Shown: positions 24,358 to 30,766, counted from the first letter of the stretch. The stretch: DNA of 34,398 bases from Patescibacteria group bacterium (GCA_019752815.1 JAIELQ010000008.1:1-34398), one strand, 5' to 3'. A program made the numbers and translations. Notes: generated from the letters alone by a model not told the origin.

Positions 24358-24366
24358 TGTGGATAA
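24358..24366 (-). promoter_or_regulatory. DnaA box before the sigma factor gene
   Basis: Minus strand reads TTATCCACA, identical to the DnaA consensus. It lies about 40 bases upstream of the -10 of the sigma operon. Confidence 0.5.
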
Positions 24367-24395
24367 CTATCTTTGTTGGTTTAAAACATGTAAAA

Positions 24396-24421
24396 GGCCG
24401 GCGGAATGCATTCCGCCGGCC
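24396..24421 (-). terminator. terminator of gene 24427-24837
   Basis: A perfect 26-base GC-rich palindrome followed on the minus strand by a T-run. Confidence 0.85.
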
Positions 24422-24426
24422 AATTT

Positions 24427-24837
24427 TCACAACTCAACCGCGGCAAACTGTCGTTCCACCACCTCAACCTCTACTTGAATCCGCAACATCAGATCAATAA
24501 GCGGATACCGCCCCGGATTACGGGAAATTTCCCGTGCAAAGTCACGCGACAAGTAATTGATAAAATGCATTCGCATTTCCTTTGTCATCCAAAAGGACGA
24601 CTGGTTGTGCATTTTTGATTGGTAATAGGCGTAAACAGCCAATGGCCTGCTTTGTTCGTCAATGAAGAACTCTTCCCCATCAAGAATCAATTTCAGTACC
24701 ATTTGACCAAATGCTGCTTCTGCCTGGGCTATACCTTCACGATGATGTACCGAAAATAAACCAAGTTCCTGGAGTAAATCCTGGTAGTGACTCAGAAACA
24801 TTTTGTGAGAAAACGAAGGCACCGCAAAATCAGTCAT
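24427..24837 (-). CDS. hypothetical protein
   Basis: A 136-residue soluble protein with mainly helical character (FLSHYQDLLQELGLF, AQAEAAFGQMVLKLI) and a basic middle (EMRMHFINYLSRDFAREISRNPG). No motif that I recognise. AGAGGA lies 6 bases before the ATG, and a strong terminator follows, so it is a real gene with its own transcription unit. Confidence 0.7.
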   Translation of the reverse strand: MTDFAVPSFSHKMFLSHYQDLLQELGLFSVHHREGIAQAEAAFGQMVLKLILDGEEFFIDEQSRPLAVYAYYQSKMHNQSSFWMTKEMRMHFINYLSRDFAREISRNPGRYPLIDLMLRIQVEVEVVERQFAAVEL

Positions 24838-24908
24838 GTCAGTCCTCTTTGGATGTGAAAGGCAACAGTCTGTCGAGACTATACCATCATTAGCAAATGA
24901 TACAAGTC

Positions 24909-25832
24909 CTAAAACCAGTTCTTTTTATTAAAAATGTACCCAAGCAACCCCAAAATCACAATATTGGCAGCGATAATACCCGCAAACGCATACTTGCTCT
25001 CTTGATACGGTAGAGTAATATTCATTCCATAAAATGAAGCAATAACGAGCGGCACCGTGAGCAAAATTGTTAAAACCGTCAGAATACTGAGGGAGTTGTT
25101 CAATCGACTGGTCATAATCGCCTCGACTCCCCCGCGAATGTTCTGAATGGTCTTCAAAATTGACCGAGCAGAGTTAACCACCTGACTATTGGCAATCACC
25201 AAGTCCTCCATCATCTCAATATCATCTGCATAGAGCTGCATGTAGTTCCCTTTAGGCACTTGTTGAAGCCACGTATTGGTTGGTATCAGGGCGTCAACCA
25301 TGTTATTGAGCTTATTTTCGTACTGAACTAAACGTTCGATTTCACGCGGACCAATTTTTCGCAGTCGCGCTCGATCTTTCTGAACCGCCTTACGCAACCG
25401 CACTAGCTCTAAATCATAGGCATGCGTAATAATATCCATCATTTGGATGAATAATTTAGCTTTTTGGGTGGTTACCACCGCCTCTTTCCCTTCCAAAATC
25501 TTCTTAAAGGCTGGCACCTCGCGCATGGCAATCGTTAATACAAACGATTCCCCCATCACAATAAGTAGTGGCGCTGTTTCACTATCTTCTTTTTGTTCGT
25601 TGTAGGGATACCGGGTAAAAAAATAGTTCGCTCCTTCCGACCGTTCCAAACGAGGCACCTCATAAAAGTCCTGCGCGTCCTCCAAAATATCCTCATCGAG
25701 AACAAAATCCTTAATTAATTGGCTAATTTCATCAGTAGTTGGCGCCACCGCATGCACCCAGACACCAGTCCGAATAGATTCGACAGTTTTCAGGGCTTCA
25801 TCTTTAACTGTTCGAAAATAGTAGGTGATCAT
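24909..25832 (-). CDS. corA: CorA-like magnesium/cobalt transporter
   Basis: A 307-residue pentameric metal channel. A large N-terminal cytoplasmic domain and a long stalk helix (about 130-245) precede two C-terminal membrane helices. The GMN selectivity motif sits in FYGMNITLP at residues 269-271, between them, and a basic end (FNKKNWF) closes the protein. The gene starts at an ATG 7 bases after AGAGG. The family assignment is secure; the transported ion is presumed to be Mg2+. Confidence 0.93.
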   Translation of the reverse strand: MITYYFRTVKDEALKTVESIRTGVWVHAVAPTTDEISQLIKDFVLDEDILEDAQDFYEVPRLERSEGANYFFTRYPYNEQKEDSETAPLLIVMGESFVLTIAMREVPAFKKILEGKEAVVTTQKAKLFIQMMDIITHAYDLELVRLRKAVQKDRARLRKIGPREIERLVQYENKLNNMVDALIPTNTWLQQVPKGNYMQLYADDIEMMEDLVIANSQVVNSARSILKTIQNIRGGVEAIMTSRLNNSLSILTVLTILLTVPLVIASFYGMNITLPYQESKYAFAGIIAANIVILGLLGYIFNKKNWF

Positions 25833-25852
25833 ATGGCCTCTATTGTGCCTTA

Positions 25853-26278
25853 CTAACCTTGATTTGCAAAATAATAGTCGAGCGCGCTTTTAAATTCAGG
25901 AAATAAAGGGTATTTCGACAATTCTTTAGCTGACACCCAAGCAATTTCACACACTTCTGCTTGACTCATGTGTATTTCAGCATGAACATCTTGCATCTGA
26001 CATTCATACACAATCACAAATGCTCGCCTCCCTTCATTACCTTGTGTAAACTGTTCCATGTGTAACACTGGGCCAACTACTATCTCAATTCCCAGCTCTT
26101 CCCTAATTTCACGCACCACCGCTTCTCGTGGTTCTTCATCAATATTCATGCGCTCACCCGGAATTTCCCAAATAACTTCATCCATCTGGGGATCACGCAC
26201 CAGCAAAACCTTATTTTCCTTAATAATAGCCTTCTGTGCAATCTTCCCCTCAAAGTGAACTTCAGTAGATACCGACAT
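25853..26278 (-). CDS. NUDIX hydrolase
   Basis: A 141-residue enzyme that cleaves a nucleoside diphosphate linked to another moiety. The Nudix box is visible as EIPGERMNIDEEPREAVVRE followed by IREELGI. The REIREELG metal-binding core is intact, but the first glycine of the box is replaced by Glu (PGER instead of PGGR). Substrate unknown. It starts without a Shine-Dalgarno sequence; TAATAT ends 6 bases upstream. It lies 20 bases upstream of corA in the same direction and may be co-transcribed with it. Confidence 0.9.
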   Translation of the reverse strand: MSVSTEVHFEGKIAQKAIIKENKVLLVRDPQMDEVIWEIPGERMNIDEEPREAVVREIREELGIEIVVGPVLHMEQFTQGNEGRRAFVIVYECQMQDVHAEIHMSQAEVCEIAWVSAKELSKYPLFPEFKSALDYYFANQG

Positions 26279-26447
26279 TTTACAATATTACCAAATTGTA
26301 AAATACCTCGCGCTTTTTTAAGACGTATGGTAGTATTCTGCGTACAAATCATGAGTTATTCTGGTTTGTAAGTGGGAGTATTGGTTGTAAGCAAAGCTTT
26401 CAGCCTTTCCTCATTCGGTTATGCTTAGGCGCAAGTAAAACTTGCTA

Positions 26448-26507
26448 CATCTTGCAAAACTATAAAAAATGAAAGCGAGCTTTAATTTTTTATAGTTTTG
26501 CAAGATG
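26448..26507. repeat. long near-perfect palindrome upstream of tRNA-Pro
   Basis: Two 23-base arms (26448-26470 and 26485-26507) are perfect inverted repeats. The 14-base loop holds a further AAAGC/GCTTT pair. The arms begin CATCTTGCAAAAC. A smaller GCAAGT-AAA-ACTTGC hairpin lies just to its left (about 26431-26445). The layout resembles the tRNA-linked repeats, but membership is uncertain. Confidence 0.65.
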
Positions 26508-26529
26508 TTCAGCACAACGCTCATTTCCT

Positions 26530-26600
26530 CGGGGTGTAGCATAGTGGTAGTGTATCCGGTTTGGGACCGGATGGTCAGGGTTCGATTCCCTGCTCCCCGA
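26530..26600 (+). tRNA. tRNA-Pro (anticodon TGG)
   Basis: A 71-base cloverleaf. The acceptor stem is CGGGGTG/CTCCCCG with one T-T mismatch, the anticodon stem TCCGG/CCGGA has loop TTTGGGA, and the T-arm is CAGGG-TTCGATT-CCCTG. The discriminator is A and CCA is not encoded. Confidence 0.95.
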
Positions 26601-26607
26601 CAAAAAC

Positions 26608-26641
26608 AAAGAGTCTTAGCTTCTTGCTAAGGCTTTTTGTT
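26608..26641 (+). terminator. terminator of tRNA-Pro
   Basis: The stem CTTAGC/GCTAAG is extended by A/T pairs and ends in a T-run. Confidence 0.75.
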
Positions 26642-26654
26642 TTATGTGGCTTGA

Positions 26655-26816
26655 GAATCGAAGCCCGATTGAGCTAAATAGTGAGTGAAAAAGTGTATGG
26701 ACACTTTTGCAAGACCTTGCCTGCTATTTTGAAAAATAGTGACAAGGTGTACAGCCTCTGTAAAATGGTACGAACAAATTAGCCAATTGGGGTACTGAAA
26801 CGGTACGTTTCGATTC
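26655..26816. repeat. tRNA-linked double-hairpin repeat, copy R5, with a second unit nested inside
   Basis: The outer ends GAATCGAA (26655-26662) and TTCGATTC (26809-26816) are inverted copies of the tRNA-Pro T-arm. The outer core GCCCGATTGAGCT (26663-26675) and AGCCAATTGGGGTACTG (26781-26797) is shared with R4 and R7a. In place of the short hairpin tip lies a complete second unit (26681-26766). That unit holds AAAAGTGT/ACACTTTT, GCAAG, ACCTTG/CAAGGT enclosing CTATTT/AAATAG, and the perfect TACAG-CCT-CTGTA (26750-26762). Confidence 0.85.
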
Positions 26817-26834
26817 CCTGCTCCCCGACAAAAA
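26809..26834 (+). repeat. direct repeat of the tRNA-Pro 3' end
   Basis: 26 bases identical to 26581-26606, covering the T-loop, T-stem and acceptor 3' strand of tRNA-Pro plus the trailing A-run. It lies 228 bases downstream of the original, like an attachment-site duplication. Confidence 0.9.
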
Positions 26835-26836
26835 AC

Positions 26837-26870
26837 AAAAACTCTAGTTTCATATGAAACTAGAGTTTTT
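26837..26870 (+). terminator. perfect 34-base palindrome ending in a T-run, containing a parS-like site
   Basis: Arms 26837-26853 and 26854-26870. It can act as terminator and contains AGTTTCATATGAAACT (26846-26861) at its centre. Confidence 0.6.
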
Positions 26871-26941
26871 GTTTGTTCAGAATAAAAAAGTTCCATATGA
26901 AACAAAAATTCATGTTTCTCAAACGTATTTCACATGAAACA

Positions 26942-27358
26942 CTAATCAATAACGATATTACTGATAATATTCATCGTAGCATACGTTTCACGTGATACAG
27001 TTCTCACTGCTGCTACGTCTATTTGCCAATTCCCTTGCCAATTATGTTCCGCCAGCCAGGTTTCTATCGCTCGGGCTAGTTTCTTAATCTTATATTTATG
27101 AACATTCTCTTCTGGGCGGTAGGTGCCACGTAGAACAGCGAGTTCTAGATCCGGCTTTGTTTCATATGAAACTGTTTTAACCTCGACAAAATGAACTTTG
27201 TCATCTTTTTGAGCAATTACATCTATTTCACCCCATTGTTTCCGATAATTCATGCCAATAATTGCATAACCTTGTTTTCTTAGATAATCAGCAATTAATA
27301 ACTCTCCCTGGTTACCTGTTTCTTTATTTTTAAGCTTTTTGGATGCCAAACGTTCCAT
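26942..27358 (-). CDS. yraN: UPF0102 (YraN) family endonuclease-like protein
   Basis: A 138-residue protein with the restriction-endonuclease-like fold of YraN. GNQGELLIADYLRKQGY comes first, then NYRKQWGEIDVIAQ and HFVEVKTV, giving a Glu44-Asp46-Glu59-Lys61 arrangement of the (D/E)-x-K type. The biological role is not established in the family. The start codon lies inside a parS-like palindrome (27351-27366) and the stop lies directly beside another. Two more sites are inside the gene, where they encode the peptides VSYET and VSRET. Confidence 0.88.
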   Translation of the reverse strand: MERLASKKLKNKETGNQGELLIADYLRKQGYAIIGMNYRKQWGEIDVIAQKDDKVHFVEVKTVSYETKPDLELAVLRGTYRPEENVHKYKIKKLARAIETWLAEHNWQGNWQIDVAAVRTVSRETYATMNIISNIVID

Positions 27359-27441
27359 ATGAAACAGTATAGCACCTCTAAACTGGCTAAATTCATCAAT
27401 TCTGGTAACTTTTAATGTTTCATATGTAACATATTGGTATA

Positions 27442-27457
27442 TGTTTCACGTGATACA
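27442..27457. promoter_or_regulatory. best parS-like site
   Basis: TGTTTCACGTGATACA differs from the universal parS consensus at one position only. Confidence 0.7.
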
Positions 27458-27552
27458 TATACTTATTATTTAAAAAGTAATAATAGATAATTAGTTAAAA
27501 CCTGTATTTTAAGAAAATTATATAAAAAATGATGTCTTAAAGACATTGTCCT

Positions 27553-27561
27553 TTATACACA
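27553..27561 (+). promoter_or_regulatory. DnaA-box-like site
   Basis: TTATACACA fits the TTATNCACA consensus. It lies in a very A/T-rich interval (27459-27637) between yraN and the next gene. A small palindrome ATGTCTT-A-AAGACAT lies just before it. Confidence 0.5.
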
Positions 27562-27637
27562 GGAAAGTAGTTTTTACAAAGTTTTTTGTTGGGATTGTTA
27601 TATAATTTACGTTATAAGTAACATTTTAATATCTTTT

Positions 27638-28063
27638 ATGTCATTTGAATCAGAAAAAAACGCAGAAGGAATGGAACGTGAGCCAGCCCGATTAAGTCTA
27701 GAAGAATTTACGGAAGTATTCTTCACCTCTGGTTCAGATAGAGAAGCGCCAGCGTTTCAAGAAAGATGTGCTGATTTGAATGTTCCGAATGCTGGAGAAG
27801 CGACGCTAATTGTTGAAGGCTACAAAATTAATGTCAATGTCAACAAGGAGAACGGTATCACAATTATGGATGACGCCGAGTCACAAGCTAGTTTAGCTGC
27901 TATCCGCGAACTAGGATTTTATGGCGGCGTAACTAATGAAACTACGGGACAATGGTTGTCGGGGGCAAGTTTCAACCCTGAGGATATTGCAGCAGAACAA
28001 AGAGCTCAACATACAATTGATCGTGTTAAAGGTTTTGCAAATCGTATGATTGGGCGTAAATAG
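27638..28063 (+). CDS. hypothetical protein
   Basis: A 141-residue acidic soluble protein. It has a charged N-terminus (EKNAEGMEREPARLSLEEF), a short beta-rich middle (ATLIVEGYKINVNVNKENGI), and a basic helical end (RVKGFANRMIGRK). No family recognised. A TATAAT box at 27601-27606 lies 31 bases upstream of the ATG. It sits between the parS-like cluster and the DnaA-box-like sites. Confidence 0.65.
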   Translation: MSFESEKNAEGMEREPARLSLEEFTEVFFTSGSDREAPAFQERCADLNVPNAGEATLIVEGYKINVNVNKENGITIMDDAESQASLAAIRELGFYGGVTNETTGQWLSGASFNPEDIAAEQRAQHTIDRVKGFANRMIGRK

Positions 28064-28358
28064 ATAAAAACAATGGATCTTGTTTAAAGTAAAATTTTAC
28101 ACAAAAAAACTGTTTCACATGACACAAATATCAATTTTTTATCAACAGTTTTTGAATGAAAATATATATTTTAAGCCATATCTATATAGGAAAGGTGTCT
28201 TTTGCTAATGTCTCTTATCCACCTGTTAGACAAGTTATCCACTGTTGACGACTGATAGGGACAGTCTATGACAATCACTAAGTTGAAATGGGTTCAGGGA
28301 CAGCAATTCAAAGATACCCATGTTAAAATTATGATGTTATTAAGATAATTTGTTTCAT
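28064..28358. other. origin-like A/T-rich intergenic region
   Basis: The region holds a parS-like site (28111-28126, 2 mismatches), TTATCAACA (28139-28147, one mismatch to the DnaA box), TTATCCACC (28215-28223) and TTATCCACT (28235-28243). The last two are in the same orientation and exactly 20 bases apart, two helical turns. An A/T-rich stretch (about 28127-28197) lies next to them. A second parS-like site (28351-28366, 5 mismatches) overlaps the following start codon. These are elements expected of a replication origin; dnaA and dnaN are not in the window. Confidence 0.4.
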
Positions 28359-28784
28359 ATGCAATTAGTAGATCGGATCAATCGAACCAATCGTTTAACT
28401 GAGGACCATGCTAAGTTAATTCTGCGTCTATCAGTAGGTTTTCTTGTTTTATTACACGGTATTTATAAATTACAAAATCCTGGTGCTATGGATTTTGTGG
28501 GGGGAGCGTTTGCTAGCGTTGGACTACCGTCCGCACTCGCATATTTGGTATACATTGGGGAAGTAATCGCACCAATTATGTTGCTTGTCGGATACCAAAC
28601 TCGGATTGCCTCATTACTTGTTGCCATCACTATGGTTGTAGCTATTTTATTGGTGCATACGGGCGATCTCTTTGCATTATCAGAGATGGGAGGTGGGTAC
28701 GCCCTTGAACTCCAGGTAATGTTCCTCGCCGGAGCAGTGGCCATATTTGGACTAGGTGCAGGGAAGTATAAGCTGGTCAAGTAG
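28359..28784 (+). CDS. DoxX family membrane protein
   Basis: A 141-residue four-helix membrane protein. Hydrophobic segments lie at about 22-40 (LRLSVGFLVLLHGIYKL), 55-77 (LPSALAYLVYIGEVIAPIMLLVG), 82-102 (IASLLVAITMVVAILLV) and 115-135 (LQVMFLAGAVAIFGLG). Motifs are typical of DoxX/SURF4-type proteins (HGIYKLQNP; GEVIAPIMLLVGYQTR). DoxX proteins have been linked to redox and sulfur metabolism, but the specific role is unknown. I start at the ATG at 28359, which lies in a parS-like palindrome; an in-frame TTG is 9 bases upstream. Confidence 0.88.
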   Translation: MQLVDRINRTNRLTEDHAKLILRLSVGFLVLLHGIYKLQNPGAMDFVGGAFASVGLPSALAYLVYIGEVIAPIMLLVGYQTRIASLLVAITMVVAILLVHTGDLFALSEMGGGYALELQVMFLAGAVAIFGLGAGKYKLVK

Positions 28785-28801
28785 AAGTTAAAGAATGCCG
28801 T

Positions 28802-28827
28802 AAAAACAGCCCGCAAGGGCTGTTTTT
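28802..28827 (+). terminator. terminator of the DoxX gene
   Basis: An 11-bp stem AAAAACAGCCC/GGGCTGTTTTT with a GCAA loop. Confidence 0.9.
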
Positions 28828-28840
28828 GGTTGAGGGGGTG

Positions 28841-28981
28841 GGAGAATCGGTCACGAATCACTAAGTACATTATTTCGCTACGCTCATAATCTCCAAAGTG
28901 TTCGCGACCCCGACTCGACTGTTGCTAAAGCAACATGTCTCCGTCTTTCGATTCTCCACGTAAAGCGCGCAGGCGCTTTAC
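28841..28981. repeat. tRNA-linked double-hairpin repeat, copy R6 (tRNA-Gly GCC)
   Basis: The ends GGAGAATCG (28841-28849) and CGATTCTCC (28949-28957) are inverted copies of the tRNA-Gly(GCC) T-arm. Hairpin A is ATTAT-(TTCGCTACGCTC)-ATAAT (28869-28890), preceded by GTAC. A TGTTGC/GCAACA helix lies further in. Hairpin B is GTAAAGCGC/GCGCTTTAC (28960-28981). Its core differs from R4, R5 and R7 but the order of parts is the same. Confidence 0.7.
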
Positions 28982-28990
28982 TCTGGCCGC

Positions 28991-29017
28991 AAAAAAGACC
29001 CTTTCGGGTCTTTCTTT
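28991..29017 (-). terminator. terminator of tRNA-Gly(GCC)
   Basis: A GACCC/GGGTC stem with TTTC loop and a T-run on the minus strand. Just beyond it, CTGGCCGCA (28983-28991) is an inverted copy of the tRNA acceptor 3' strand. Confidence 0.82.
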
Positions 29018-29018
29018 G

Positions 29019-29089
29019 TGCGGCCAGGGAGAATCGAACTCCCGACCTATCGTTGGCAACGATACGTTATACCACTTAACCATGGCCGC
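29019..29089 (-). tRNA. tRNA-Gly (anticodon GCC)
   Basis: A 71-base cloverleaf. The acceptor stem is GCGGCCA/TGGCCGC, the anticodon stem TATCG/CGATA has loop TTGCCAA, and the T-arm is GGGAG-TTCGATT-CTCCC. The discriminator is A and CCA is not encoded. It reads GGC/GGT. Confidence 0.95.
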
Positions 29090-29102
29090 AAATATGGAAT
29101 TG

Positions 29103-29783
29103 TTACTTTTCTAACTCCTTAGTAGCTAACTCTATCCAACGCATCAGCTTTTTCTTCAAAAGAGTACTGCCGATTATAGTATTACCAACGCCAAAATGCA
29201 ATGTTCGCTTGGTGCTGCGCCCGGTAATAACTTGGTTTTTATAGAACTGACCGGCATTAAGTCCAGTTTTCTTGCACCAGTGCTTCATACAGGTGACTTC
29301 ATCGAGATCAGGGTAGAGGAGTAGCCAGAACCGAATAGAACTCTTCTGAACGCCTAAATACGTCGTCAGGAAGCGGATAAAGATACGATGTAGATCAGTG
29401 CGACTGTTAGCCATTCGGATCAAACGCTCGTTTTGATTATCACCCTCGCTCACATACAACATTAGGCCAGCAATAAACAATTGGGAGGTGCGGTAGTTTT
29501 TGTATTCAATTTCGGCCAACCGTACCACTTCAGCATATTGCCCCTTACGTTCTGTATTGCGAGCCTTATTTATCAAGGCTAAACGTTTGGTATTTTGCAG
29601 TGTGGCTTTTTCAGCATTATCAGTTGCTATCTTTTTTGAAAATGGTTCATGCGCAAGCCAGTTACTTAATGTACTCACTGAAACGTCACAAATTTTTGCA
29701 ATTTCGTTATAGGTAAAGCCCCGTTTGCGAAACGCGAGGGCTTGCTCATACGCATCTTGTTTGTAGTGGCGAACTTTTGTCAT
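29103..29783 (-). CDS. HTH protein with LAGLIDADG-like domain
   Basis: A 226-residue protein. The N-terminus (about 10-46) is a helix-turn-helix (QALAFRKRGFTYNEIAKICD, then VSVSTLSNWL), like that of transposase or resolvase regulators. After a helical linker, residues 100-220 begin SQLFIAGLMLYVSEGDNQN, which resembles the LAGLIDADG motif with the acidic residue before the final Gly (Glu113). IRMANSRTDLHRIFIRFLTT, FWLLLYPDLD and a basic C-terminus follow. One motif per chain implies a dimer. It could be a sequence-specific nuclease or a DNA-binding regulator. Its stop is 13 bases from tRNA-Gly(GCC) on the same strand. TATAAT lies 14 bases before the ATG. Confidence 0.65.
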   Translation of the reverse strand: MTKVRHYKQDAYEQALAFRKRGFTYNEIAKICDVSVSTLSNWLAHEPFSKKIATDNAEKATLQNTKRLALINKARNTERKGQYAEVVRLAEIEYKNYRTSQLFIAGLMLYVSEGDNQNERLIRMANSRTDLHRIFIRFLTTYLGVQKSSIRFWLLLYPDLDEVTCMKHWCKKTGLNAGQFYKNQVITGRSTKRTLHFGVGNTIIGSTLLKKKLMRWIELATKELEK

Positions 29784-29833
29784 TGCAAAGTGTGTATATT
29801 ATATACTGACACGACGTTTCATTTTGATGTTAA

Positions 29834-29863
29834 AAAAGTAACCGGGGATATCCGGTTACTTTT
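29834..29863 (-). terminator. intrinsic terminator
   Basis: A 12-bp stem AAAAGTAACCGG/CCGGTTACTTTT with a 6-base loop, after the small membrane-protein gene. Confidence 0.85.
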
Positions 29864-29884
29864 ACGTACGCTATTCAACTGTGC

Positions 29885-30028
29885 TTAAACGGCTGGCGCT
29901 TGAGACACCACATCAATAGTGGCCTGATACTGCATCCCAACATAGAAGGAAAGAGCAGGGATGACACCTAAAAAGAAAACAATAGCTAATAATTTTGAAT
30001 ACCACGTGACTTTGTTAAATGTAATCAT
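29885..30028 (-). CDS. small single-pass membrane protein (WYSKLLA type)
   Basis: A 47-residue protein, MITFNKVTWYSKLLAIVFFL..., with one membrane helix (about 13-33) and a short polar outer tail ending SQAPAV. Proteins of this kind, opening with a V-T-W-Y-S-K-L-L-A segment and ending the helix with GMQY, are a recurrent small membrane protein type in Parcubacteria; function unknown. TATACT ends 7 bases before the ATG and a good terminator follows, so it is a complete transcription unit. Confidence 0.75.
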   Translation of the reverse strand: MITFNKVTWYSKLLAIVFFLGVIPALSFYVGMQYQATIDVVSQAPAV

Positions 30029-30088
30029 ATGTATAAGTATATCGTAGGTTGCTACCTATTGTAGGTGGGCGCGGTGAATTAATTTGCG

Positions 30089-30733
30089 TTAATTAAAATC
30101 TATTACCTCGTTTGATTGCATTGGCACAAAATCGATACCCTTGGCTGCCAACTGAGTTTTAAAGATTCCATGGGTGAGCTTGAGTCCTTCTTCATTAAGA
30201 ACAGCATCATGAACAGGGAAGGCTTTCTGGGGATTGACCGCAATAGCATATTTGATGGCATCAGCGGCTTTACACCATGGTCCAGCTACAGGCAGGGCCA
30301 GGACTGGCACCAATTTGTGGGGTTGAATATATGCGTCGCCGGGGTAAAACAACTGCTCTGCCACGAAGAAACCGATATTTTGCACTTGTCCTACTTCTTC
30401 AAAAATTTCAACATGTTTACCAGGAAACGCTTCAACCATAACGCCACAACATTCAGTCGGTGTTGTGTCCGGCAAGACTTCATACACCACCCCAAGTTCA
30501 GTTAGTATTTTTCCTACGCTTTCATTAGTAATCACCTTGGCCTGGGGGTTATTTTTAATAATTTCAGTCAGTGATTCACTGTGAAGATGATCAGCGTGTT
30601 CATGTGTAATCAAAATAATATCCAAATCCCGTACTTCATTTTGAGCAACACTAAAGCGCCCCGGGTCAGTGAGTATTCGTTTGCCCGAAACTTCAATAAG
30701 TAAACAGCATTGTCCAAATTTTGTGATTTGCAT
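30089..30733 (-). CDS. MBL-fold metal-dependent hydrolase
   Basis: A 214-residue metallo-beta-lactamase-fold enzyme. The metal motif THEHADHL places His44, His46, Asp48 and His49. Other ligands are probably His107 (PGKHVEI), Asp133 (FYPGDAY) and His175 (FPVHDAV). This set is like UlaG-type and related small MBL proteins; substrate unknown. TTTGCTACAAT, an extended -10, ends 6 bases before the ATG, so the message should be leaderless. Confidence 0.9.
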   Translation of the reverse strand: MQITKFGQCCLLIEVSGKRILTDPGRFSVAQNEVRDLDIILITHEHADHLHSESLTEIIKNNPQAKVITNESVGKILTELGVVYEVLPDTTPTECCGVMVEAFPGKHVEIFEEVGQVQNIGFFVAEQLFYPGDAYIQPHKLVPVLALPVAGPWCKAADAIKYAIAVNPQKAFPVHDAVLNEEGLKLTHGIFKTQLAAKGIDFVPMQSNEVIDFN

Positions 30734-30766
30734 GGAGTAATTGTAGCAAATTCAGGGGAGGGGAAC

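Larger units (their letters stand above)
26846..27457. promoter_or_regulatory. cluster of eight parS-like palindromes
   Basis: 16-base sites resemble the ParB-binding consensus TGTTTCACGTGAAACA. They start at 26846, 26889, 26926, 26984, 27158, 27351, 27416 and 27442. Mismatches to the consensus are 4, 4, 2, 2, 3, 4, 3 and 1. All have the centre CAYRTG. They flank yraN and lie inside it. Two more sites are at 28111 and 28351. Such a density cannot be chance; ParB binding is the most economical reading, but a transcription-factor operator family is not excluded. Confidence 0.65.

Noticed and set aside
26642-26905. An 87-codon minus-strand frame between tRNA-Pro and yraN
   Set aside because: It is built from repeat R5 and the duplicated tRNA 3' end; accidental frame.
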